62,089 bases of DNA from Nitrospirales bacterium (GTDB lineage Bacteria > Nitrospirota > Nitrospiria > Nitrospirales > UBA8639), in NCBI GenBank assembly GCA_020027205.1, contig JAHRAQ010000004.1, forward strand, positions 1 to 62,089. The letters are read 5' to 3'. The notes under the pieces are model-generated. The model worked only from the letters and a program-made list of their open reading frames with translations, had not been told where the DNA came from and ran no database searches. This document shows, piece after piece, positions 1 to 9,045 of the stretch; positions within the stretch are counted from its first letter, which is position 1; the number at the start of each line of letters is the position of its first letter. The position numbers were made by a program, and so were the translations under genes.

Positions 1-133
1 GCATGACATCATCCACGCAACGGCAACTGGACAAGGGCCTGAAACGGGTGCTGGCCGCGCCTCACAAGCCCCGGAAAACGCGGACAAAACAACGGGGCCG
101 GAGGCGGTCTGCGAAGTCAAGTAAATAGTTCCC
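1..133 (+). mobile_element. Right end of an IS1595-family insertion sequence
   Basis: Bases 111-133 match the inverted repeat of the complete transposon at 12049-14824. Read inward from the outer end, the first 19 bases are identical and the inner bases diverge (20 of 23 in total). The outer end is CCC at 131-133; the expected 8-bp target copy would be 134-141 (TTCTTTTT), but the left end lies outside the window. The transposase is not visible. Confidence 0.7.
3..128 (+). CDS. Small basic ORF at the right end of an IS1595-family element (element truncated by window edge)
   Basis: A 41-codon ORF opens with ATG at base 3 and ends with TAG inside the element's terminal repeat. The product is very basic, with a helix-like start (LDKGLKRVLAAP) and a PRKT motif followed by Lys/Arg-rich sequence. 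A similar small ORF with a PRKT motif follows the transposase in the complete element at 12049-14824, so I infer a conserved accessory ORF of this IS group. The first bases of the window precede the ATG, so the true start could lie outside. Function is unknown; nucleic-acid binding is only suggested by charge. Confidence 0.45.
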   Translation: MTSSTQRQLDKGLKRVLAAPHKPRKTRTKQRGRRRSAKSSK

Positions 134-181
134 TTCTTTTTCCTTTTCACCACGAGAAAGGACACGGCAAGAAACAACACT

Positions 182-335
182 GGATTCCCGACTACTAACG
201 TCGGGAATGACGGAAAGAGGAAGGCGGGAATGGCGGAGAGGAGAGGGAATGACGGTAAGGAGAGGGTAAGGAGAGGGTAAGGAGAGGACGGGAACGACAG
301 ACGAAGCGAGAACGACGAAGCGGGAATGACGGAAG
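182..335. repeat. REP palindrome followed by degenerate GGGAATGACGG/GGAGAGGGTAA tandem copies
   Basis: Bases 182-213 carry the palindrome ATTCCCGAC-TACTAAC-GTCGGGAAT followed by GACGG, the core of the window-wide repeat. About 120 bases of short imperfect repeats follow (GGAATGACGG-like and GGAGAGGGTAA-like), probably decayed or slipped copies. There is no gene in 134-395. Confidence 0.8.
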
Positions 336-395
336 GAGAGAGCGGGAATCCGGCGGCGTCGAGAGACAGGGCGACGGACGGGATTCCCGCCCCGC

Positions 396-1829
396 TTACG
401 GCGCCGGCCCCATGTGGAAATGGAAATAATCCACGGACTGCGGCGGGGCCGTCAACGCGGCACGGAGGGCGTTGCGGTCGTAGCCCAGGGTTTCCAGTTG
501 CCCCGCCGCGCGCATGACTTCGTCTTCCGTGACGTAGGCCACCGTGTCCGCCATGCCGCGGCCGGTTTGTCCCGCCAGCAACCGCTCCAGTTCGCGGCGC
601 ACCTCGTCGGGGGTGTCGGGCGCGAGAGGCAGGGCCACCGTCCGTTCGTAGGGGCCGGCATACTGCGCGTTCACCGCCTCCATCGTCCGCAAAATCAGCC
701 GGTCCGTTTCCCATGGCCCGCCGCGCGGCACATGGGGATGGGAGGCCAGCACGTCCATGAAACTCATCACGTTGGCGCCCACACTGCGCCCGACAAACTC
801 TTTTTGCGGTTCGACCCGCGCGCGTCCGCCGACCTGTTCGGCCACGTCTTCCAGGAACGCAAAGTTGACCAGAAAACTCAACTGCCCTCCCACGACGCTG
901 TAACACGGTTTGTCCGGGTCGTTCAGCACGGCTTCGTCCACGGTCCCCGCGTCGAAGCCGCTGAATCCGAGCGCGTCCGGGGCCAGCAGCCGCCACGCTT
1001 CCTTGAGAGCGACCGCCGCGCCGGTATTCACGGGCACCAGCACTTCTTCGTCAAAGAGTTTGAGAAAATCCGTGATGAGCCGGCGAAACGGCACGTCTCT
1101 GGCTTCGATGGCGCGGTACTCCCGCTCCCAGACCAGATCGTCCACAAACGCGGGGAGGTGTTTCAGCCCGTCGACGTCGGGCTTGGCAAACAGGCGGATG
1201 AACCCGGCCCAGTCGGGAAAATCCGCCAGCCGGGTTTCTTTTAAATTCGGCCGGATGTGTTCTTCCAGGACGTCGCCGGCCTTCCGCAGCAGGAGTTTGG
1301 TCGGCAATTCGTTCCACAGTTCGTTGCAGAAAATGCAATCCACCGAGCCGTCGGGCCAGGAGGACAGGTCGGGCACGGCGGCATGCACGAACCGGAGGCG
1401 GTCCCGATGCCGGGCCAGGTCCGCGTTGCCTCTGGCGCCGTCCAGCACAACGTCCGACGCATCGAGCAGCACGTACCGCAGGCGGGGATACAGCGCCGCG
1501 TCGCGATCCAACTCCCGCACGCGGTCGAGAAAACAGGCGGCCAGATTGCCGTTGCCGCACCCCCATTCCATAACGGTCAGCGGGCCGGCGGCGTTGCCGG
1601 GGGCGGGCGCGGCTTTCAGACGCTGCAACGCCCGCTCCACGTAATCCGCCGCCAACGCATATCCCAGGCGGTAATCCGCGGCGGCGAAGGTCTGATAAAA
1701 ATCCCGCACCCGGTCGCCCCGCAGCCCGTAGAACACGGCGTTCATGTGCCGCTGCCAGACGTCCACCGGCGCAAACTCCCCCAGCAACTGGGGCAGCGCG
1801 TCGTCATTCCCCCCGTCCTGCACCGCCAT
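396..1829 (-). CDS. MidA-like SAM-dependent methyltransferase
   Basis: A protein of about 477 residues. A SAM-binding motif (MEWGCGNGNLAA) lies near residue 90, with an acidic loop (LLDASDVV) after the next strand. A CNELWNELPTKLL stretch resembles the ANEVLDALPV signature of the MidA/DUF185 methyltransferase family. In mitochondria MidA family members methylate a complex I subunit; bacterial substrates are mostly unknown. The ATG at 1829 is preferred to 1835 because GGAGG sits at normal distance from it. The gene is monocistronic and diverges from the gene at 2084. Family assignment is moderate; the substrate is not predictable. Confidence 0.6.
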   Translation of the reverse strand: MAVQDGGNDDALPQLLGEFAPVDVWQRHMNAVFYGLRGDRVRDFYQTFAAADYRLGYALAADYVERALQRLKAAPAPGNAAGPLTVMEWGCGNGNLAACFLDRVRELDRDAALYPRLRYVLLDASDVVLDGARGNADLARHRDRLRFVHAAVPDLSSWPDGSVDCIFCNELWNELPTKLLLRKAGDVLEEHIRPNLKETRLADFPDWAGFIRLFAKPDVDGLKHLPAFVDDLVWEREYRAIEARDVPFRRLITDFLKLFDEEVLVPVNTGAAVALKEAWRLLAPDALGFSGFDAGTVDEAVLNDPDKPCYSVVGGQLSFLVNFAFLEDVAEQVGGRARVEPQKEFVGRSVGANVMSFMDVLASHPHVPRGGPWETDRLILRTMEAVNAQYAGPYERTVALPLAPDTPDEVRRELERLLAGQTGRGMADTVAYVTEDEVMRAAGQLETLGYDRNALRAALTAPPQSVDYFHFHMGPAP

Positions 1830-2083
1830 GAACATCCCTCCTCAATCGCGCACCCCGCGCGCGTCCGCGAAAAACCGCGGCCATTCTACCAATGGCGTTT
1901 TTCGCCTCGCAAGGGAACGGCGTGGGCTGTTATAGTAGCCGTCGTGATTCATGCACGGAGGCGTCGACAGACGGAAGGAGCGCCGGTGACACACCGGCGA
2001 TACGGGTCGGCACATCAACAACGCGGCATGACATTGTGCACGATATTGCATATGCCGGCGGGAGATGAGCGGAGGAATCACGG

Positions 2084-2803
2084 TTGAAACCGCAACGGGC
2101 CTTGCGTCCGCCGTTGCCGCTGACCGCCTGTCTGGCCGGTGCGCTTTTCTTGCTCTGCCTCGCCGGTCAGGGCGCGGCTCAACGTCCATCGCCCTCCCCT
2201 GTGCCCTCCCCCGCGCCGTTCAGCCCCGACGAAACCCGTCACGGCTTTTCCCAGTTTGACACCATTCCTCCCGCGCCGGAGGACGCGGCGCCGGCGCCGT
2301 TGGACTATTACGGGAACGAGGCGCCCGACGCGCGCCGCTCGCGGGAACGCCGGCACGACGGGCCGCCCGGCGGACTGTTTCGTCACGTCACCCTGGCGCA
2401 TGATGTCGAAGAAGAACTGGACGTGCGGCGCGGCCACCTGTATGTCCCCGTCCGTCCCGCCGGGACGTTCGCGCCGGACACGACGGCGGTGTACGCGGTC
2501 TTTCGGGTGTTCGAGCATTACACGCCGTACCACGTCATCGGGCGTCTGATTCCCGAGCGCGCGCCGGGGGTCTCCGTCGACACCGTCGCCGATGAAGACA
2601 CCGCCGCGCTCGCGGTGGAAGACGACAGCGGCTATCTCAAATTTTTCCCGCCGACGCCGGCCGGCTGGAAACCGGGCCTGTACCGGATTGACATTTTTGT
2701 GGGCTACGAAGCCACTGATCGAACGCGCATGGGCGCCGTGCGTTTTACCATTGCGCCCGGCGAAGCGGCCGCGCCGGCGGGAACGCCGTTTGACCCGCCG
2801 TGA
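2084..2803 (+). CDS. Secreted protein of unknown function
   Basis: Starts with TTG after a good ribosome site (GCGGAGGAATCACGG). The N-terminus is a Sec signal (basic start, LTACLAGALFLLCLAG core, cleavage after AQ-like residues), then a Pro-rich linker. The body of about 180 residues has alternating hydrophobic strands suggesting a beta-sandwich (for example GHLYVPVRPAGTF, AVYAVFRVFEHY, GLYRIDIFVGYE). I do not recognise the family. It precedes the glycosyltransferase cluster by 142 bases and may be periplasmic or surface-exposed. Confidence 0.6.
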   Translation: MKPQRALRPPLPLTACLAGALFLLCLAGQGAAQRPSPSPVPSPAPFSPDETRHGFSQFDTIPPAPEDAAPAPLDYYGNEAPDARRSRERRHDGPPGGLFRHVTLAHDVEEELDVRRGHLYVPVRPAGTFAPDTTAVYAVFRVFEHYTPYHVIGRLIPERAPGVSVDTVADEDTAALAVEDDSGYLKFFPPTPAGWKPGLYRIDIFVGYEATDRTRMGAVRFTIAPGEAAAPAGTPFDPP

Positions 2804-2945
2804 GGCGATTGGCTACACTGCCGCCGCTCGTCGCGCACGGCTCGTCCTTCCCCTTGGCGCGCGCTCTTGGTTTCGTCCCGCGCAACATGTTCGTACGGGA
2901 CGTTCACGTTCGAGAGACCGGCGGCAGGCCGGCCCGGCAGAGATT

Positions 2946-3764
2946 ATGACGCACGTTCCTCCACCCTGGATCTCCGTGGTCATCGCCATCAAGGACGAAC
3001 GGGACAACCTTCGAACGCTGACCCGTCAACTCACCACGGCCCTGGGCAACATGGAACCGTCCAGCCGCGCCCCGTTCGAAATTGTGTACGTGGATGACGG
3101 CAGCACGGACGGCAGCGCCGCGTTGCTGGAGGACATCCGCCGCGACACCGCCAGCGTGCGGGTGCTGCATTTTGATCGCAATCATGGGAAAGCCGCGGCG
3201 TTGGACGCCGGCTTTCGCCACGCCGGCGGCGCCGTGATTGCCACGCTGGACGGCGACCTGCAATACGACCCCGGGGATATTGCCGCGTTGCTGCCGTTGA
3301 TCGACGACTACGACCTGGTCTGCGGATACCGCCGGCAACGGTCGGACAACGTGATCCGGCGACTCTCGTCGCGCGTCGCCAACCGGATTCGGAACGCCCT
3401 GCTCCGCGACGGGGTGCGCGACACCGGCTGCGCGCTGAAAATTTTTCGGCGGCGCGTCATCGAGCAACTCCCCCTGTTTCACAACATGCACCGCTTTTTC
3501 CCGGCGCTGGCCAGGATGCACGGGTTTTCGGTCACCGAGGCGCCCGTGCGCCATTTCCCGCGCATCCACGGACAGTCCAAATACGGCATCGGCAATCGCC
3601 TCTTTGCCGGCCTGTCCGATCTCATGGCCGTCCGCTGGATGCAGCGGCGCTGTTTCCGGTATGAGATCGTGCCGGCGCCGCCGTCCCCGTCATCCCCGCC
3701 GTCCGGCGCCATCGGCGACCCGGCGGACGACGGCTCTCCGTCCCCGGACGAATGCGCTCGATGA
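2946..3764 (+). CDS. Family 2 glycosyltransferase (dolichyl/polyprenyl-phosphate sugar synthase type)
   Basis: 272 residues. A GT-A fold is visible: ISVVIAIKDERDNL, YVDDGSTDGS (nucleotide binding) and TLDGDLQYDP (DXD-type metal site), then RRLSSRVANRIRN and DTGCALKIFRR typical of DPM1-like enzymes. No membrane segment follows the catalytic domain. The expected reaction is transfer of a sugar from a nucleotide-sugar to polyprenyl phosphate on the cytoplasmic face. ATG 2946 was chosen because homology begins there. Its stop overlaps the next start (ATGA), and the GT39 enzyme two genes on is the likely user of the lipid-linked sugar. Confidence 0.85.
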   Translation: MTHVPPPWISVVIAIKDERDNLRTLTRQLTTALGNMEPSSRAPFEIVYVDDGSTDGSAALLEDIRRDTASVRVLHFDRNHGKAAALDAGFRHAGGAVIATLDGDLQYDPGDIAALLPLIDDYDLVCGYRRQRSDNVIRRLSSRVANRIRNALLRDGVRDTGCALKIFRRRVIEQLPLFHNMHRFFPALARMHGFSVTEAPVRHFPRIHGQSKYGIGNRLFAGLSDLMAVRWMQRRCFRYEIVPAPPSPSSPPSGAIGDPADDGSPSPDECAR

Positions 3765-4081
3765 ACACCGTCCTGTCCGGCATCACCGCCTACGTCGCCG
3801 GCCTGACGCCGACGGAACTCGTCTGGCTGGGCATCGGCTTTCTGGGACAGAGTTTGTTTTTTTCCCGATGGATTATCCAGTGGATCGCGTCCGAACGGAA
3901 AGCCGACAGTCACATGCCCCTGGCGTTCTGGTACATGAGTCTGATCGGCGGGCTGATCGTGTTGTCCTACGCCGTCTACCGCCGCGACCCGGTGTTTATC
4001 GCCGGCCAGGGCATCGGGACGTTTGTGTACCTGCGCAATCTCATGCTGATCCATGCAAGGCAAACACGCCCCCGCGCCTGA
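3761..4081 (+). CDS. Lipid-A-disaccharide synthase N-terminal-domain (LAB_N) membrane protein
   Basis: About 106 residues with three hydrophobic segments and the motif WLGIGFLGQSLFFSRWIIQW, then WYMSLIGGLIVLSYA and VYLRNLML, the LAB_N signature found fused to or next to lipid A and GT39 genes. The ATG at 3761 overlaps the upstream stop as ATGA; an alternative ATG is at 3752. The role is probably a small membrane partner in lipid-linked sugar transfer. The exact function of the stand-alone domain is not established. Confidence 0.8.
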   Translation: MNTVLSGITAYVAGLTPTELVWLGIGFLGQSLFFSRWIIQWIASERKADSHMPLAFWYMSLIGGLIVLSYAVYRRDPVFIAGQGIGTFVYLRNLMLIHARQTRPRA

Positions 4082-4098
4082 CCGCCGCGCCGCCGTCC

Positions 4099-5832
4099 AT
4101 GCCGGCTGACACCCCCACCGCGCCGTTGTCCGCGCGCACGCTCCATCTGCTGCTGCTGGCCGTCTGCGGCGGCCTGCTGTTGTTCACCGGCCTCGGCGAC
4201 ATGGGGCTGACCGACCGCGATGAAGGCAGCAACGCGGAAGCCGCGCGTGAGATGCTGGACACGGGGGACTGGATTTCTCCCACGCTGAACGGCGAGCCGA
4301 GATACGCCAAGCCGGCGGGCACGTACTGGATGACCGCCGGCGTCTATGCCCTGTTCGGCGTCAGCGAGTTCACGGCCCGCCTGCCGTCCGCCGCGTTCGG
4401 CCTCGCGCTCCTTCTGCTGCACTATCTTTTTCTCCACCGGACGCTGGGGCCGACCGTCGCGCTCTGCGGCTCGCTGATGCTCCTGCTGAACGTGGAATTC
4501 GTGAGCATTCACCGCATGGCGCTGACCGACCCGGCCCTGGTGTTGTTCACCACGCTGGCCGCCGGCGGGTTCTGGCTGGGCTTTCACGGCCGGGGGCGGG
4601 ACCGGCGGTTCCTGTGGCTGTTTTATATCGGCATGGCGCTGGCCACGCTGGCCAAAGGCCCGGTGGGCCTCCTCATTCCCCTCCTGGGCGTGGCGCCGTA
4701 CCTGACCCTCACGCGGCAATGGCCGGCCTACGTCGCCCGCGGCAGGCCGCTGCTCGGCTGGGCCGTCTGCGTACTCATTGCCGCGCCCTGGTATCTCGCC
4801 ATGCTGTCCATCCACGGCACGGAGTATCTCGCCGCGGCCCAGGCCCATACGCTCGGACGGTTCGCCAACCCCATGGAAGGCCACGGCGGCACCATCCTGT
4901 TTTACGTCCCCGTCCTGCTGCTGGGATTTTTTCCGTGGAGCGGATGGCTCCTGCCGGCTCTCGTGCACGAGTGGCGGAACTGGAAGTCGTGGTGGATGAA
5001 CGCGCGGCCCGCGGGAGGCGAACAGGGCCTGCTGCTCTTCTGCGCGGTCTGGGTCGCCGCCCTGTTCGTGTTTTTCTCACTCTCCGCCACGCGGCTGCCG
5101 CACTACATCCTGCCCCTGTATCCGCCGGCCGCGCTGCTGGCGGCCGTCCTGTGCGCGCGCGCCTTCACGCGGACGCCCCCGCCAGGATTCACCGCGGCCA
5201 CGCGCATCATCCTCGTCACGGGATACCTGTTCAGCGGCCTTCTGGTCTCGGTCCCGCTCGTGTATGAACGCATGAGACCCGTCATCGCGGAACACTTTCC
5301 GGCCGCCCGGCAGGTCGGCGTCGGCGCCGCGCCGGTCGTGATGGGCGTGGTCGTGTTTCTGGGCGTGGCGCTCTTTCGGCATCTGGTCAGGCGGGACGCC
5401 CGGCGGGAGCGGGCCTTTTGGACGCTGGCGGGGATGACGGGGACGCTCCTGCTCATCGTGATTCTGTTTGTCCTGCCGCGCGTCGGACGGTATTTCATCA
5501 ATCCTCCGCAGCAACTGGCGGCCGTTGCGGGGCTGAACCTTGCCCCCGATGACGCGCTCATTCACTTTGGCCGCAAACTGCCGTCGCTGTCGTTTTACGC
5601 CAAACGCCGGGTGCACTTCATCAATCCCGGCGAAGACGAAAAGTTTGCGCCGCACGCCGAGGCGGACGGCCGCGTCATGATTATCCTGCCCACCCGTCTT
5701 CATACGCGCCTGCCCGCGTCCGTGTCATCGTTCGCGCCGATTCTCCAACGATACGGCGTGGTCCTCCTGTCCAGCGACCCGATGGTGCAGACGACGATCA
5801 CGGGCGCCCCGTCACGCGGCGACCGGCGCTAA
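4099..5832 (+). CDS. GT39 (ArnT/PMT-like) membrane glycosyltransferase
   Basis: 577 residues with a dozen or so hydrophobic segments. The first periplasmic loop carries GLTDRDEGSNAEAAREML, with the acidic pair used by GT-C enzymes for lipid-phosphate-linked donors, followed by WISPTLNGEPRYAKP. LPHYILPLYPPAALL is typical of the ArnT-like branch. A C-terminal soluble domain follows residue 470. It likely transfers a sugar from polyprenyl phosphate to lipid A, protein or glycan in the periplasm, using the product of the GT2 at 2946. The gene converges with the PAP2 gene and overlaps its end by four bases. Confidence 0.85.
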   Translation: MPADTPTAPLSARTLHLLLLAVCGGLLLFTGLGDMGLTDRDEGSNAEAAREMLDTGDWISPTLNGEPRYAKPAGTYWMTAGVYALFGVSEFTARLPSAAFGLALLLLHYLFLHRTLGPTVALCGSLMLLLNVEFVSIHRMALTDPALVLFTTLAAGGFWLGFHGRGRDRRFLWLFYIGMALATLAKGPVGLLIPLLGVAPYLTLTRQWPAYVARGRPLLGWAVCVLIAAPWYLAMLSIHGTEYLAAAQAHTLGRFANPMEGHGGTILFYVPVLLLGFFPWSGWLLPALVHEWRNWKSWWMNARPAGGEQGLLLFCAVWVAALFVFFSLSATRLPHYILPLYPPAALLAAVLCARAFTRTPPPGFTAATRIILVTGYLFSGLLVSVPLVYERMRPVIAEHFPAARQVGVGAAPVVMGVVVFLGVALFRHLVRRDARRERAFWTLAGMTGTLLLIVILFVLPRVGRYFINPPQQLAAVAGLNLAPDDALIHFGRKLPSLSFYAKRRVHFINPGEDEKFAPHAEADGRVMIILPTRLHTRLPASVSSFAPILQRYGVVLLSSDPMVQTTITGAPSRGDRR

Positions 5833-7007
5833 CGCAGCGGCGCAAGGCCGCGCAGGCCGTGGACGACCGCCGCCGCAATCACCCACAATCCCGTCAGCCA
5901 GAGTTCCCGTGTGCGCATCGTCGACGTCGAGGCGGCGGCGGTGGTGGTGGTTGCCGCCGCCGGGTACGCTTCATGGTCGTCGTGGTACGTCATCCACCAC
6001 ACAACGCAGGCCATGAACGCCGCCGCCGCCACCCACCACGTCTGGAGACTGACGGCCAGCCCCAGGAGAATCGCGCCGGTGGCGTACATCAGCACAAGTT
6101 GACGACTCGCCGGGCCGCTCTCCGACCCCGGCCCCGCTGACCCCGCCGGCCCCGCGCCCCGCCGGGTCATGCGCCACCGGACGCCCATCCCGCCCGCGCA
6201 GCACGCCAGCCCCGCCCAGAACATGCCGCGCGACACAGGACTGTCGACCGGCCGGCTGAAGACGTTCCAGAACAGCGCGCATCCGCCCACCACAAACGGG
6301 AGCGCGCAGGCCCAGGCCCGCGTGAGGTGCCGCCGCCATTCCGCGAGAGGGCGCGCCCACACGTATCCAATCAGGAACCCCAGCACCGCGCCGCCGAGCA
6401 CGTCCGTGGGAAAGTGGGAGCCGCGCACCACGCGGCTCGCGCCGACCAGGAGGGCGCCGCCGTACCACGCCCATGCCCCCGTGGGAAACGCGCGCGCCAG
6501 GACGGCCGCCACGGCGAACGATCCCGTGGCATGGCCCGAAGGAAACGCATCAAGCCCGACTTGCAGGGACGGGCCGTAGTCAAAGGGCAACGCTTCCTGA
6601 TGCGCGAACCGCGGCCGGGGGCGTCCGATGAGATGCTTGAACAGTTGCGCGGCAAGCCCCGCCGTCACAAACGCGGCCAGCGCGTCACGCCCCGCCCGTT
6701 CACACGCCGGGCGGCGCCACCACCAACCGAAACCCCACAGCCCCGCGCACAGCAGCGCCAGCGTGACCCCGTCTCCCAGAACGTCGCCGAGGCCGCCCAG
6801 TCGATCCACCAACGGAACATCGAGAGACCGCATGAACAGGACGGCGCGAAAATCCCACAGGGACAACAGGAACAGGCAGGCCAGGCACGTCCCGCCGGAG
6901 AGAACCGTCACGATGAGAAATTTAAACCGGGACACCGGCGCCGACACCGGCGCCGACACCGCCGCCGCCGACGATGCCGACGATGCCGCCGCGGCGACAC
7001 GGGTCAC
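5829..7007 (-). CDS. PAP2-family phosphatase, multi-pass membrane protein
   Basis: 392 residues. The three acid-phosphatase motifs are present: KHLIGRPRP, FPSGHATGSF and SRVVRGSHFPTD, giving the Arg/His catalytic set of lipid phosphatases such as undecaprenyl- or phosphatidyl-phosphate phosphatases. The N-terminus has an AASSA/APVSAPVS low-complexity run. After the PAP2 core there are extra hydrophobic segments (WVAAAAFMACVVWW and others), longer than a minimal PAP2. The start overlaps the ybeY stop by four bases, so the two are translationally coupled. Confidence 0.85.
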   Translation of the reverse strand: MTRVAAAASSASSAAAVSAPVSAPVSRFKFLIVTVLSGGTCLACLFLLSLWDFRAVLFMRSLDVPLVDRLGGLGDVLGDGVTLALLCAGLWGFGWWWRRPACERAGRDALAAFVTAGLAAQLFKHLIGRPRPRFAHQEALPFDYGPSLQVGLDAFPSGHATGSFAVAAVLARAFPTGAWAWYGGALLVGASRVVRGSHFPTDVLGGAVLGFLIGYVWARPLAEWRRHLTRAWACALPFVVGGCALFWNVFSRPVDSPVSRGMFWAGLACCAGGMGVRWRMTRRGAGPAGSAGPGSESGPASRQLVLMYATGAILLGLAVSLQTWWVAAAAFMACVVWWMTYHDDHEAYPAAATTTTAAASTSTMRTRELWLTGLWVIAAAVVHGLRGLAPLR

Positions 7008-7474
7008 GAACGCCGGCCCTCCGCCTCAACCACCACGCGCGGCAGGGGAGCGAGGGCCGCCAGCAGTTCCGCTTCCTTGCGCCGCATGAGCCGCGCCAGC
7101 CGTTCGCCGCGTTCGTGGTCGTAGCCGGCGACGTGCAGGATGCCGTGAATCAGCAGGCGCAGCACAACTTCGTCCAGGGAATGATTCGACGCGCCGGCCT
7201 GACGCCGCGCTTCGGGCATGGAAATCACCACGTCCCCCAGAATCTGCCACGGACCGGGCCGGGCTTCCCGATAGGCAAACGCCAGCACGTCCGTGGTTCG
7301 ATGCCGCCCGCGATACGCGCGGTTCAGCCGCCGCATCCGCGTGTCGCCGACGAACCGGATCGAGACGCCCTCGCCGGCCAGGCCGAGATGCGTCAGCAAT
7401 GCCAGGACCACGCGCTGAAGCACGCGCCGCCGCACCGACGTGCGTTTGAGATCGCAATCAATCAGGATGGACAC
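7004..7474 (-). CDS. ybeY: Endoribonuclease YbeY, rRNA maturation factor
   Basis: 156 residues, normal for the family. The zinc-binding signature HGILHVAGYDHE is present, preceded by TTDVLAFAYRE and LGDVVIS. YbeY takes part in 16S rRNA 3'-end processing and ribosome quality control. It lies 90 bases after phoH, the common phoH-ybeY pairing, and is coupled to the PAP2 gene downstream. Confidence 0.95.
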   Translation of the reverse strand: MSILIDCDLKRTSVRRRVLQRVVLALLTHLGLAGEGVSIRFVGDTRMRRLNRAYRGRHRTTDVLAFAYREARPGPWQILGDVVISMPEARRQAGASNHSLDEVVLRLLIHGILHVAGYDHERGERLARLMRRKEAELLAALAPLPRVVVEAEGRRS

Positions 7475-7564
7475 GCGGCGGTCACCGACGGCAACGGGCG
7501 CGACGCCGGCACGACCGGCGCGTGGACGGCCCCGGCCCAGGTTCGGACACGGCCGCCGCCGCGT

Positions 7565-8557
7565 TCATGCCTCCGAGGCCCGAGGCGCCGGCGGTGCCGG
7601 CGGCGCGCTCTGGCCCGTGCCGTTGCCGTGCCGGTTGTAGGCCCGGATAATCTCCTGCACCAGCCGGTGCCGGACCACGTCGTCGTCCTGAAAATACACG
7701 AACTTGATGCCCTCGACGTGTTGCAGGATTTCGGAAATCTGAATCAAGCCCGACGGACGGTCGGGCGGCAAGTCCACCTGCGTGATGTCGCCCGTCACCA
7801 CGGCCCTGGAATGCACCCCCAGCCGCGTGAGAAACATCTTCATCTGTTCCGACGTGGCATTCTGCGCTTCATCCAGAATCACAAAGGCGTCGCTCAAGGT
7901 GCGGCCCCGCATGAACGCCAACGGCGCGATCTCGATGTCCCCCCGCTCGATCAGGCGGTTCGCGCGCTCCACGTCCATCATGGCGTACAGCGCGTCATAC
8001 AGCGGGCGCAGGTACGGATGAACTTTGGCGAACAAGTCGCCCGGAAGAAACCCCAGCCGCTCGCCGGTCTCCACGGCCGGACGGGCCAGCACAATCCGCC
8101 GGACGGCCTTGCCGGTCAGGGCCGCCAGGCCCATGGCCATGGCCAGATACGTCTTGCCCGTGCCCGCCGGCCCGATGCCGATGACCAGGTTGTGGCGCTG
8201 CATGGCTTCGAGATACCGCTGTTGCGACGGCGTCTTCGGCGCCACGGAGCCTTTGGGCGTGGCAATCGGCGCCGTGTCCAGAAAGAACGACGGGTCGGAC
8301 CGGGGGTCATCCGCCGCCTTGAGGGCGCGCGTGACGTCTTCCGAGCGTATCCGGCGTTGGCCCACCGTGCGCTCGGCCAGTTCGCACAACAGCAGTTCGG
8401 CCCGGCCCACCGCTTCGGGCCGGCCTTCCAGCGTCACCTCGTCGCCTCGGGCCGACACCCGCACGCACAGACCGTCTTCGATCAACCGAAGGTGCAAATC
8501 CTGCGGGCCGAACAGATTGGAGAGATCAACCCCGTCACGAAGTTTGACTTTTCGCAC
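7565..8557 (-). CDS. PhoH-like ATPase (YbeZ/PhoL type)
   Basis: About 330 residues from a GTG at 8557 (VRKVKLRDG...). A longer TTG start at 8623 is possible, but the family begins near the GTG and a GGGAAG lies in front of it. Walker A is IGPAGTGKTYLA and Walker B is AFVILDEAQNAT; TPKTPSQQRYLEAM-like sequence precedes the P-loop. A KH-like region is expected at the N-terminus. The C-terminus has a Pro/Ala tail. It is likely an RNA-related ATPase working with YbeY downstream. Confidence 0.9.
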   Translation of the reverse strand: MRKVKLRDGVDLSNLFGPQDLHLRLIEDGLCVRVSARGDEVTLEGRPEAVGRAELLLCELAERTVGQRRIRSEDVTRALKAADDPRSDPSFFLDTAPIATPKGSVAPKTPSQQRYLEAMQRHNLVIGIGPAGTGKTYLAMAMGLAALTGKAVRRIVLARPAVETGERLGFLPGDLFAKVHPYLRPLYDALYAMMDVERANRLIERGDIEIAPLAFMRGRTLSDAFVILDEAQNATSEQMKMFLTRLGVHSRAVVTGDITQVDLPPDRPSGLIQISEILQHVEGIKFVYFQDDDVVRHRLVQEIIRAYNRHGNGTGQSAPPAPPAPRASEA

Positions 8558-8639
8558 GTGAGACTTCCCGGACCTCCCGGTTTTGGAACGCCGCCAAGGG
8601 TTGACGCCGGCGCATTCTAACAAAGGCGCGCGCGGGCCA

Positions 8640-8975
8640 CAAGACGCGGGGCGGCGGGATGGCGGCGTGGACGGACAATCCCCCGTTTCGTCCCCCGATT
8701 GCCAACGTCGGGAGCAGGCATGACGGCCCCCCTTCCGTCATTCCCGACGTCTTGTGTCGGGAAGCATTTGCCAACGGCAAATGCTCCGAAGGTCCATCCT
8801 TCAGTTGTCTTTCCTTTGGTTGGGACAAGGCCACGGAAGGATGGATTCCCGACTACTAATGTCGGGAATGACGGAAAGGGGAAAGGCACGGGCATGACGG
8901 AGGAAAGAGGGAATGTCGGGAATGACGGAAAGAGAATGACGGAAAGAGAGAGCGGGAATGACGGAGGGGAACAAC
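8640..8975. repeat. REPIN-like inverted doublet with an extra inner palindrome, plus degenerate copies
   Basis: The main unit is 8735-8874. It opens CCGTCATTCCCGAC, has an inner palindrome (GCATTTGCC-AA-CGGCAAATGC) and GTCCATCCTTC, and closes with GAAGGATGG-ATTCCCGAC...GTCGGGAATGACGG, so the two ends are inverted copies that could fold into one long hairpin. Degenerate GGGAATGACGGA copies follow to about 8970. There is no gene between phoH and mutM. Confidence 0.85.
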
Positions 8976-9045
8976 GGGGAAGACGGCGGCGCGGAGATGA
9001 CGTGACGCAATACGCGAACGTTCGCGCGCCGGCGTCCCGGTCGCC

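Noticed and set aside
6974..8620. Long plus-strand frame opposite ybeY and phoH
   Set aside because: Antisense shadow of two clear genes.
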